Origin: Luteococcus sp038433135
Lineage (GTDB): Bacteria > Actinomycetota > Actinomycetes > Propionibacteriales > Propionibacteriaceae
Length of the DNA stretch: 64,000 nucleotides
Reading direction: 5' to 3'
Assembly (NCBI RefSeq): GCF_038433135.1
Contig: NZ_JBCDMV010000015.1
Span: 1 to 64,000 of the forward strand
Shown: positions 7,961 through 21,388 of the stretch, piece by piece
Layout: each line of letters starts with the position of its first letter
Numbering within the stretch: position 1 is the first letter of the stretch
The notes under the pieces: generated by a model
What the model saw: only the letters and a program-made list of their open reading frames with translations
The model's database searches: none
Told to the model about the DNA's origin: nothing
Position numbers and translations under genes: made by a program

Positions 7961-8665
7961 ATGAAGCGCAGCAAGGCCTACACGGCCGCAGCCGAGAAGC
8001 GTGACGAGAACGAGCTCTACTCCGCCGAGCAGGCGATCGAGCTCGTCAAGAACAGCGCCTCGGCCAAGTTCGACGAGACCATCGACGTCGCCATGCGACT
8101 CGGTGTCGACCCCCGTAAGGCGGACCAGATGGTCCGTGGCACGGTCAACCTCCCGCACGGCACCGGCAAGACGGCAAGGGTCCTTGTCTTCGCCAATGGC
8201 GCCAATGCCGAGGCCGCCAAGGCCGCCGGCGCGGACGAGGTTGGCTCCGACGAGCTGATCGAGAAGGTGGCTGGCGGCTACCTCGACTTCGACGCCGTCG
8301 TCGCCACCCCGGACCTGATGGGCAAGGTCGGCCGCCTGGGCCGCGTGCTCGGTCCCCGTGGCCTGATGCCCAACCCGAAGACCGGCACCGTCACCATGGA
8401 CGTCGCCAAGGCCGTCAGCGACATCAAGGGCGGCAAGATCGAGTTCCGCGTCGACCGGCACGCCAACCTGCACCTGCTGGTGGGCAAGGCCTCCTTCGAC
8501 GCCAAGCAGCTGGTGGACAACTACTTCGCCGTGCTGGACGAGATCCTGCGTCTGAAGCCGAACGCGTCCAAGGGCCGTTACCTGAAGAAGATCACCATCT
8601 CCTCGACCATGGGCCCCGGCGTCCAGATCGACCCCACCAAGGTGAAGCCGGCCGAGCAGGCCTGA
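7961..8665 (+). CDS. rplA: 50S ribosomal protein L1
   Basis: L1 (234 residues, normal length) forms the mobile stalk at the ribosomal E-site and is a translational repressor of its own operon in E. coli. Diagnostic segments are 'VDPRKADQMVRGTVNLPHG', 'GRLGRVLGPRGLMPNPKTGT' and the C-terminal 'KKITISSTMGPGVQID'. It starts at ATG after AAAGGAACC and ends the secE-nusG-rplK-rplA unit at a strong hairpin. rplJ and rplL follow only after a minus-strand gene and a separate promoter. Confidence 0.97.
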   Translation: MKRSKAYTAAAEKRDENELYSAEQAIELVKNSASAKFDETIDVAMRLGVDPRKADQMVRGTVNLPHGTGKTARVLVFANGANAEAAKAAGADEVGSDELIEKVAGGYLDFDAVVATPDLMGKVGRLGRVLGPRGLMPNPKTGTVTMDVAKAVSDIKGGKIEFRVDRHANLHLLVGKASFDAKQLVDNYFAVLDEILRLKPNASKGRYLKKITISSTMGPGVQIDPTKVKPAEQA

Positions 8666-8682
8666 TTCATCCCCTGATCACC

Positions 8683-8717
8683 GAACTCCCCGTCGCCCTC
8701 TGGGCGGCGGGGAGTTC
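8683..8717 (+). terminator. terminator after rplA
   Basis: A 16-bp stem (8683-8698 with 8702-8717, one G-U pair) with a three-base loop begins 18 bases after the rplA stop. There is no T-tract, which is common for GC-rich actinobacterial terminators. The stretch 8720-8880 beyond it shows no gene. Confidence 0.85.
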
Positions 8718-8880
8718 TGCGTGTGCCACGGTGCTGCCGGGCAGGCCGTCGCGCTGGTCCCCGCGCCGGCTGCGCCTGGCCCGCGGGGGAGCCGGTAACC
8801 ACGTGTGGTGTGGGCGCGCCAGCCCCCACTCGTGCAGACGGCGTGGCCCGGTCGGTGTCACCGGCACCTGGGTGCAACAC

Positions 8881-8915
8881 GATGCCCCCGGCTCCTGTGG
8901 GGAGCCGGGGGCATC
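8881..8915 (-). terminator. terminator after the NlpC/P60 gene
   Basis: GATGCCCCCGGCTCC (8881-8895) pairs perfectly with its complement (8901-8915) around TGTGG. It lies 45 bases past the minus-strand stop and, with the rplA terminator, insulates the convergent pair. Confidence 0.8.
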
Positions 8916-8959
8916 GTGGCGGGACCAGAGTGCCGGTCCCAGGGTGATCCGTGGGTCGG

Positions 8960-9709
8960 TCAGGCCGGGCGAACGGCGCCCGCGAAGGACATCGAGTTCA
9001 GCGACGCGATCTTCACGTTCTGGCCGGTGCGGGGAGCGTGGATGACCTTGCCATTGCCGATGTACAGGCCGACGTGGCCGCCGCCGTAGAAGCCGACGAT
9101 GTCGCCGGGGCGCAGGCTGGACTTGCTGACCCGCTTGAGGCCGCCGAGCTGGCCGTAGCTGGTGCGCGGGACGCTCTTGCCGGCCGAGCGCCAGGCGGCA
9201 CCGGTCAGGCCGGAGCAGTCGTAGGAGGAGGGGCCGGTGGCGCCGTAACGGTAGGGCTTTCCGATCTGGGCGTAGGCGAAGGAGACCGCGCGAGCACCCT
9301 TGGCGGAGCTGCCGACGCTGCTGGTGACGCTGCGACGGGTGCTCACCTTCTTGCCGGCGCCCTTGCGCAGGGCGTTCATGGTGCTGCTGTTGGCCACGCT
9401 GGCGCGCTTCAGACCCCGGGAGGCCTGGTAGTTGCGCAGCTGGGCATTGGTCTGGCTGCCCCAGTAGCCGGTCACCTTGACCTTGTAGCCGACCTGGTTC
9501 AACGACAGCTGCAGGTAGCGAACCTGGCTGCCCTGGGCGCCATAGCCAAGACGCTTGGTGACCTTGCGGGCGTTCTGCATGGAGCAGCGCACGTTGTAGC
9601 CGGTCGTGGTGCAGCTGGCGGCCTCGGCCGGCGCCGACACAGCAAAGGTGCTGAAACCGACCGCAGCGGTGGCGGCAGCGGTCAGGGCAGTCTTGCGGAG
9701 CGTGGTCAT
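8960..9709 (-). CDS. secreted NlpC/P60 peptidoglycan endopeptidase
   Basis: The 249-residue product has a signal peptide (cut near residue 31, after APAEA). A peptidoglycan-binding-like domain follows, roughly residues 45-115, with 'GSQVRYLQLSLNQVGY'. The C-terminal NlpC/P60 domain covers residues 140-249. The catalytic Cys165 lies in 'YDCSGL', the His212 in 'GGGHVGLYIG', and a further His224 in 'VIHAPRTG'. Such enzymes cut the D-Glu to meso-/LL-diaminopimelate bond in stem peptides during cell separation or wall turnover. The ATG at 9709 has AAGGGG upstream. Its promoter region carries two palindromes. Confidence 0.9.
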   Translation of the reverse strand: MTTLRKTALTAAATAAVGFSTFAVSAPAEAASCTTTGYNVRCSMQNARKVTKRLGYGAQGSQVRYLQLSLNQVGYKVKVTGYWGSQTNAQLRNYQASRGLKRASVANSSTMNALRKGAGKKVSTRRSVTSSVGSSAKGARAVSFAYAQIGKPYRYGATGPSSYDCSGLTGAAWRSAGKSVPRTSYGQLGGLKRVSKSSLRPGDIVGFYGGGHVGLYIGNGKVIHAPRTGQNVKIASLNSMSFAGAVRPA

Positions 9710-9807
9710 CAGGTGTTTCCCCTTGAATAGGTGTCGGCGCCGGTGATGGCACGGTGCCGGGCGTCTTTCGCGGTGTTCTGCTCGTCCCCGATCGGGGTGA
9801 CAGTGGA

Positions 9808-9863
9808 ACACTACGGGCCTGAACGTTCTTCGCCAACTCTCAGGGTTCATTAAGGAACGTTCC
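9808..9863 (-). promoter_or_regulatory. promoter of NlpC/P60 gene with two GAACGTTC palindromes
   Basis: Read on the minus strand, TTGGCG (9831-9836), a 17-bp spacer and TAGTGT (9808-9813) form a good promoter about 98 bp before the start codon. GAACGTTC (9821-9828) lies inside the spacer and GGAACGTTCC (9854-9863) lies upstream of the -35, with centres 34 bp apart. This looks like a paired operator. Confidence 0.55.
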
Positions 9864-10101
9864 GGGGTGTCCACGGATGTCCACCGATATGGACAACCCA
9901 TCGCTGGCAAGCATGTTCGCGGGGCGCGGAAACTGGCAAGTGAGATAAGTCACAGTCAACCCCAGGTGGGGACGTTCACAACTCGCCCGACGCCGGGATG
10001 TCAGCCGCTCAAAGCTGAGGGTCCGACGATGGTGGGCAGGTGGCCGGGCGCCGGGTCGTTGCCCGACGGGTGGCCGTCCGCTGCCTCGCAGTCGCCCCGA
10101 T

Positions 10102-10131
10102 TTGGTTGCGGCGTCGATCTGGGTCTAGAGT
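10102..10131 (+). promoter_or_regulatory. promoter of rplJ-rplL
   Basis: TTGGTT (10102-10107), an 18-bp spacer and TAGAGT (10126-10131) lie about 260 bp before rplJ. This leaves room for the structured leader seen downstream. Confidence 0.6.
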
Positions 10132-10139
10132 GGCAGGGC

Positions 10140-10283
10140 CGAAGACCGCTGGTAGTGATGAAAGTCCATCCGAGCAATCGCGATGGACGCCCGCGCAGGT
10201 GAACGCAGTACGATTCCCGAGCCCGACATGAAGATGTCGGTTTCGGAAGTTGCCCCGCGCCACTTGTGCGCCGGGGCTTTTTT
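10140..10283 (+). promoter_or_regulatory. L10-type leader with transcription attenuator
   Basis: The rplJ leader holds a 7-bp hairpin CCGACAT-GAAG-ATGTCGG (10223-10240). It is followed by an intrinsic terminator: GCCCCGCGC (10252-10260) pairs with GCGC and GGGGC (10268-10277, one bulged C), followed by six Ts (10278-10283). The terminator lies 106 bp before the rplJ start. This is the layout expected when L10(L12) binds its own leader and decides between termination and readthrough. The L10-binding kink-turn itself was not modelled here. Confidence 0.7.
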
Positions 10284-10389
10284 GTTGCCCTGGCACCGGG
10301 CACTCGTCGTGTGTCGACGGTTTGAGGCACAGGCGGATCTCTCTGTCACGGGGAGGTTCGCGAACAACAGGAAGTGGGAAGGAGACCCA

Positions 10390-11037
10390 ATGGCTAGGCC
10401 AGACAAGGCAGCTGCGGTCGACGAGCTGAAGCAGAGCTTCGAGAACGCCGATGCAGCCGTGCTGACCGAGTACCGCGGACTCACCGTGAGCAACCTGAAG
10501 GAACTGCGCAGGTCGCTTGGTGGAGACGCCAGCTACGCCGTTGCGAAGAACACCCTGACCACGATCGCGGCCAAGGAAGCTGGCATTGAGGGGCTCGATG
10601 AGCAGCTCACCGGCCCCACCGCTATCGCCTTCATCAACGGTGACGTTGCCACCGTTGCGAAGGGTCTGCGCGACTTCGCAAAGGCAAACCCCCTCCTGGT
10701 CATCAAGGGCGGTGTCATGGACGGAAAGGTCCTGGACGCCGACGAGGTGAAGAAGCTTGCCGATCTCGAGTCGCGTGAGGTCCTCCTCGCGAAGCTCGCA
10801 GGCGCCATGCAGGGCACCCTGCAGCAGGCCGTCTACCTGTTTGCCGCTCCGCTCTCCCAGGCCGCTCGCGCCCTGGGTGCGCTGGAGACCAAGGCGCAGG
10901 CCGACCCCTCGATCATCGCTGGCGCCGGTTCGGCGCCCGCGGCTGACCAGGAAGCCGCCGAGCCCAGCTCGGAGGCACCCGCCGCTGATGCGGCAGATGC
11001 AGCCCCGGCTGCTGACAACACCGACGCGGCCAACTGA
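10390..11037 (+). CDS. rplJ: 50S ribosomal protein L10
   Basis: L10 anchors L7/L12 dimers to 23S rRNA and, with L12, represses its own operon through the leader. This 215-residue protein starts 'MARPDKAAAVDELKQSF', with 'EYRGLTVSNLKELRRSL' and 'AKNTLTTIAAKEAG'. A C-terminal tail of about 40 residues, rich in Ala, Asp and Glu, extends beyond the usual 165-175 residues. The ATG at 10390 is preceded by GGGAAGGAGA. rplL follows 33 bp later. Confidence 0.96.
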   Translation: MARPDKAAAVDELKQSFENADAAVLTEYRGLTVSNLKELRRSLGGDASYAVAKNTLTTIAAKEAGIEGLDEQLTGPTAIAFINGDVATVAKGLRDFAKANPLLVIKGGVMDGKVLDADEVKKLADLESREVLLAKLAGAMQGTLQQAVYLFAAPLSQAARALGALETKAQADPSIIAGAGSAPAADQEAAEPSSEAPAADAADAAPAADNTDAAN

Positions 11038-11070
11038 CGCTGCATCAGACAGAAATACGAAAGGACCATC

Positions 11071-11466
11071 ATGGCCAAGCTCAGCACTGAAGAGCTCCTT
11101 GACGCTTTCAAGGAGATGACCCTGATCGAGCTCAGCGAGTTCGTCAAGCAGTTCGAGGACGCCTTCGGCGTCACCGCCGCTGCCCCGGTTGCCGTCGCCG
11201 CCGCTCCCGCGGCCGGTGGCGCTGCCGGTGGTGACGACGCCGCCGAGGAGGCCTCCGACGAGGTCGACGTCATCCTCGAGTCGGCTGGCGACAAGAAGAT
11301 CCAGGTCATCAAGGAGGTTCGCGCTCTGACCAGCCTCGGCCTGAAGGAGGCCAAGGACCTCGTTGAGGGCGCCCCCAAGGCCGTCCTGGAGAAGGTCGGC
11401 AAGGAGGCTGCCGCCAAGGCCAAGGAGCAGCTCGAGGCTGCCGGCGCCACCGTCACCGTCAAGTGA
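11071..11466 (+). CDS. rplL: 50S ribosomal protein L7/L12
   Basis: L12 (131 residues) forms the flexible stalk that recruits translational GTPases. The N-terminal dimerisation domain ('LSTEELLDAFKEMTLIELSE') is joined by an Ala/Gly-rich hinge (about residues 35-60) to the factor-binding C-terminal domain, with 'KKIQVIKEVRALTSLGLKEA' and 'KDLVEGAPKAVLEKV'. AAAGGA precedes the start. It ends the rplJL unit at a perfect terminator. Confidence 0.97.
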   Translation: MAKLSTEELLDAFKEMTLIELSEFVKQFEDAFGVTAAAPVAVAAAPAAGGAAGGDDAAEEASDEVDVILESAGDKKIQVIKEVRALTSLGLKEAKDLVEGAPKAVLEKVGKEAAAKAKEQLEAAGATVTVK

Positions 11467-11498
11467 CCCCTTCCCCTTCGGGGGAGCGCTGAATCGTC

Positions 11499-11539
11499 GC
11501 CAGGGCGACCGGGAAACCGGTCGCCCTGGCTTCTTTTCT
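11499..11539 (+). terminator. intrinsic terminator after rplL
   Basis: GCCAGGGCGACCGG (11499-11512) pairs perfectly with 11517-11530 around a GAAA loop, followed by TTCTTTTCT. It is one of the few terminators here with a T-rich tail. Confidence 0.92.
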
Positions 11540-11633
11540 GGCCAGCTGCGCCGACCTGGGGGCGGGCGCCCGCCGACGGGTCGCCCGGATGGTGGTGGGT
11601 CGGGCCGGTTCGCAACTTAGGGGGCCCGCGCCT

Positions 11634-11661
11634 TTGCGGGCGCACCGGGAAGGGCTAGACT
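11634..11661 (+). promoter_or_regulatory. rpoB candidate promoter P1
   Basis: TTGCGG (11634-11639), a 16-bp spacer and TAGACT (11656-11661) lie 205 bp before the rpoB start. Confidence 0.45.
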
Positions 11662-11739
11662 CGACTGGACTCGGAGGGGACGTGGCGCAGGGTCGCGCCG
11701 CTGGCTGGATCGGCAACCCGAAGCACCGCTGTGCGCGTG

Positions 11740-11768
11740 TTGCCATTGACAGACGTTTAGCGTAGTGT
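11740..11768 (+). promoter_or_regulatory. rpoB candidate promoter P2
   Basis: TTGCCA (11740-11745), a 17-bp spacer and TAGTGT (11763-11768) would give a leader of about 90 nt. A TTGACA at 11746 overlaps but has no -10 at the right distance. Confidence 0.55.
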
Positions 11769-11865
11769 GTCCTTTTGCCCCATCGCCAAACCGTCGACCC
11801 GTGACTTGACTCGGGTCGTTCTGCATGCAAAGAACCCTTTCCGAGTTCTTGGAAGGACCAATATC

Positions 11866-15351
<3,486 letters not shown>

Positions 15352-15358
15352 GTGCCAC

Positions 15359-15409
15359 GGGCGCGCACCGCGCGCCCACATCCGGAAGGGCCGGCCCGAC
15401 GGCCGGCCC
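15359..15409 (+). promoter_or_regulatory. two tandem hairpins between rpoB and rpoC
   Basis: GGGCGCGC (15359-15366) pairs with GCGCGCCC (15370-15377), and GGGCCGGCC (15388-15396) pairs with GGCCGGCCC (15401-15409) around CGAC. Both stems are perfect. TGACTCAGTCA at 15415-15425 is an odd palindrome just after. They could be partial terminators or processing sites that set the beta to beta-prime ratio. Confidence 0.55.
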
Positions 15410-15481
15410 CCGGGTGACTCAGTCAAGACAAGTACTCAGACATTTGAAGTTTCCTGAACCAACAGGAGAAAGAGAACCAAC

Positions 15482-19363
<3,882 letters not shown>

Positions 19364-19379
19364 GTCTCACCGTGACACC

Positions 19380-19415
19380 CACTGGGGCGTCTTCCTTCGG
19401 GAAGGCGCCCCAGTG
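19380..19415 (+). terminator. terminator after rpoC with UUCG loop
   Basis: A 16-bp stem (19380-19395 with 19400-19415, one G-U pair) is capped by the very stable TTCG tetraloop, 17 bases after the rpoC stop. No T-tract follows. Confidence 0.88.
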
Positions 19416-19463
19416 GCATTCACGGCCATGCCAGCACGATCCCGAGCCGGTCGCGGGGCCCGC

Positions 19464-19479
19464 TAGGCTGAAAGTCATG
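19464..19479 (+). promoter_or_regulatory. leaderless-type promoter of MOSC gene
   Basis: TAGGCT (19464-19469), seven bases, then ATG at 19477, with no ribosome-binding site between. Confidence 0.6.
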
Positions 19480-20142
19480 CGGATCGTCTCGGTCAATGTC
19501 GGCGCCCCTTGCGATGACCTGGGCGGCTACGGCAGGCCGACGGGGCACGACAAACGACCGGTGGACGTGATCGCCGTGAGCGACCCGGGCCCGCGCAGCC
19601 CGGACGGCCCGCGCTCCTCGGGCGTCGAGGGTGACTTCGTCGGTGACCGCAAGCACCATGGCGGTAGCGACAAGGCGGTCTACGCGGTGGGCGTCGAGGA
19701 TCTGGCCCTGTGGAGCTCCCGCTTGGTCCGTGGACTGGCGCCGGGCTGGATGGGGGAGAACCTGACCACCGCGGGCTGGGACCTCAACGCGTCGATCGTG
19801 GGGGAGTGCTGGGCGATCGGCGACGTGCTGCTGCAGGTCAGCGTGCCCCGCATTCCCTGCCGCACCTTCCAACGGGTGGCCGATCGCCCGGGATGGATCA
19901 AGGAGTTCACCGCGGCGGGCGGTGCCGGCAGTTACCTGCGGGTGCTGCGGCCCGGGCGGATCGAGCCCGGGGCGGTGGCGCGACGCGTGGACGTCCCCAC
20001 CCATGGGGTCACCATCCGCGACGTCTTCTGGGCACGGACCATCCGCCCGGAATTGGCCGAACAGGTGCTCCGGGCGGGTGACCTGCTGGCCGACGACGTC
20101 CGCGCCAAGTTGGTGGCACGGGTGGTCACGGATCTGAGCTGA
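19477..20142 (+). CDS. MOSC domain protein (YiiM-like)
   Basis: This 221-residue cytoplasmic protein has a MOSC fold like E. coli YiiM. Family members bind molybdenum cofactor through a conserved cysteine and can reduce N-hydroxylated compounds or act as Moco carriers. The expected cysteine is in 'VPRIPCRTFQ' (near residue 130). 'GDFVGDRKHHGGSDKAVYA' and 'GWMGENLTTAG' are further MOSC landmarks. It sits alone between rpoC and rpsL, with its own leaderless-type promoter, so it is probably independent of both operons. The physiological substrate is unknown. Confidence 0.82.
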   Translation: MRIVSVNVGAPCDDLGGYGRPTGHDKRPVDVIAVSDPGPRSPDGPRSSGVEGDFVGDRKHHGGSDKAVYAVGVEDLALWSSRLVRGLAPGWMGENLTTAGWDLNASIVGECWAIGDVLLQVSVPRIPCRTFQRVADRPGWIKEFTAAGGAGSYLRVLRPGRIEPGAVARRVDVPTHGVTIRDVFWARTIRPELAEQVLRAGDLLADDVRAKLVARVVTDLS

Positions 20143-20182
20143 GGATGGAGCCCGTAGCCAGCGGGCCGGACGGGGCCCCGTT

Positions 20183-20211
20183 TTGACCCCGGGGCACACG
20201 TCGAGTAAATT
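20183..20211 (+). promoter_or_regulatory. promoter of the str operon (rpsL)
   Basis: TTGACC (20183-20188), a 17-bp spacer and TAAATT (20206-20211) form the most consensus-like promoter in the window. It leaves a leader of about 200 nt before rpsL. The leader has small hairpins but no clear attenuator. Confidence 0.8.
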
Positions 20212-20416
20212 TGTGACCTGTGCTCGATCAGATCGGGCCTTTGTGCGTGCCCTGGCAGTGGGGTCGTCCTCCTAAACGTTGCGAGGTGGACGGCAACGGT
20301 GCGGAGTTCGCACTGCAGACAACTGCACCAGCTGGGGATAACGGTGGTCCACAACTGACGCGCGGGAGCTGCAAGCCAGGGTTAGACCATCCAGACAACG
20401 AAAGAGATACCAGCCG

Positions 20417-20788
20417 GTGCCTACAATCCAGCAGCTGGTCCGCAAGGGCCGCACTGACAAGGTCAGCAAGAACAAGACCCCCGCGCTCAAGGGTTCGCCC
20501 CAGCGTCGTGGCGTGTGCACTCGCGTGTACACCACCACCCCGAAGAAGCCGAACTCGGCGCTTCGCAAGGTGGCCCGTGTTCGCCTCTCCTCCGGGATCG
20601 AGGTGACCGCCTACATCCCCGGCGTGGGTCACAACCTGCAGGAGCACTCGATGGTGCTCGTGCGCGGCGGTCGTGTGAAGGACCTGCCCGGCGTTCGCTA
20701 CAAGATCATCCGTGGCTCGCTCGACACCCAGGGTGTCAAGGGTCGCAAGCAGGCTCGCAGCCGCTACGGCGCGAAGAAGGAGAAGTAA
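20417..20788 (+). CDS. rpsL: 30S ribosomal protein S12
   Basis: S12 (123 residues) lines the decoding centre. Lys43 in 'TTPKKPNS' and Lys88 in 'GRVKDLPG' are the unmodified streptomycin-sensitive residues. The GTG start at 20417 gives the normal N-terminus 'MPTIQQLVRKGR'. Only a weak AAAGAGA precedes it. Its stop shares one base with the rpsG start (TAATG), so the two are translationally coupled. Confidence 0.97.
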   Translation: MPTIQQLVRKGRTDKVSKNKTPALKGSPQRRGVCTRVYTTTPKKPNSALRKVARVRLSSGIEVTAYIPGVGHNLQEHSMVLVRGGRVKDLPGVRYKIIRGSLDTQGVKGRKQARSRYGAKKEK

Positions 20789-21258
20789 TGCCTCGCAAGG
20801 GTCCGGCGCCCAAGCGCCCCGTCATCATCGATCCGGTCTACGGGTCGCCGCTGGTCTCCCAGCTGGTCAGCAAGATCCTGCTGGACGGCAAGAAGACCAC
20901 CGCTCAGGACATCGTCTACACCGCGCTGGAGGGCACCCGCGAGAAGACCGGTGTCGATCCCGTGCAGACGCTGAAGCGCGCGCTGGACAACATCAAGCCC
21001 TCGCTCGAGGTCAAGTCGCGTCGCGTCGGCGGCGCCACCTACCAGGTGCCGATCGAGGTCAAGCCCGCTCGCGCCACCACCCTGAGCATGCGTTGGCTGG
21101 TCGGTTTCTCTCGCGCTCGTCGTGAGAAGACCATGGCCGAGCGCCTCATGAACGAGATCCTGGACGCCTCCAATGGTCTGGGCGCCTCGGTCAAGAAGCG
21201 TGAGGACACCCACAAGATGGCCGAGGCCAACAAGGCATTCGCCCATTACCGCTGGTGA
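20788..21258 (+). CDS. rpsG: 30S ribosomal protein S7
   Basis: S7 (156 residues) nucleates assembly of the 30S head and in E. coli represses the str operon. The sequence is standard: 'MPRKGPAPKRPVIIDPVYG', 'GGATYQVPIEVKPAR' and 'KKREDTHKMAEANKAFAHYRW'. AGAAGGAGA just before the start is inside the rpsL coding end. A hairpin and a new promoter-like region separate it from fusA. Confidence 0.97.
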   Translation: MPRKGPAPKRPVIIDPVYGSPLVSQLVSKILLDGKKTTAQDIVYTALEGTREKTGVDPVQTLKRALDNIKPSLEVKSRRVGGATYQVPIEVKPARATTLSMRWLVGFSRARREKTMAERLMNEILDASNGLGASVKKREDTHKMAEANKAFAHYRW

Positions 21259-21264
21259 TCTTTC

Positions 21265-21294
21265 GCCCCAGCTCCGGTCACCCGGTGCTGGGGC
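21265..21294 (+). terminator. hairpin after rpsG
   Basis: GCCCCAGC (21265-21272) pairs with GCTGGGGC (21287-21294), with an inner CCGG/CCGG stem around TCAC and one T-T mismatch. It is likely a terminator or partial terminator between rpsG and fusA. Confidence 0.65.
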
Positions 21295-21300
21295 ATTCAT

Positions 21301-21336
21301 CACGTCCGGGACGGGTAGAATCCTCTCCCGGACGTG
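21301..21336 (+). promoter_or_regulatory. inverted repeat around a -10 box before fusA
   Basis: CACGTCCGGGA (21301-21311) and TCCCGGACGTG (21326-21336) are perfect 11-bp arms. Between them lies TAGAAT (21316-21321), a good -10 box for fusA. A further CACGTCC is at 21340-21346. The site could be an operator, or the hairpin could act on readthrough RNA. Confidence 0.55.
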
Positions 21337-21388
21337 TTGCACGTCCAAACCTGTTCAAACCCATTCAAAGATTTGAGGTTGAAGCCCT

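Noticed and set aside
9709..9900. c-di-AMP riboswitch before the NlpC/P60 gene
   Set aside because: Such riboswitches often precede wall hydrolase genes in actinobacteria, but the conserved core was not seen here.
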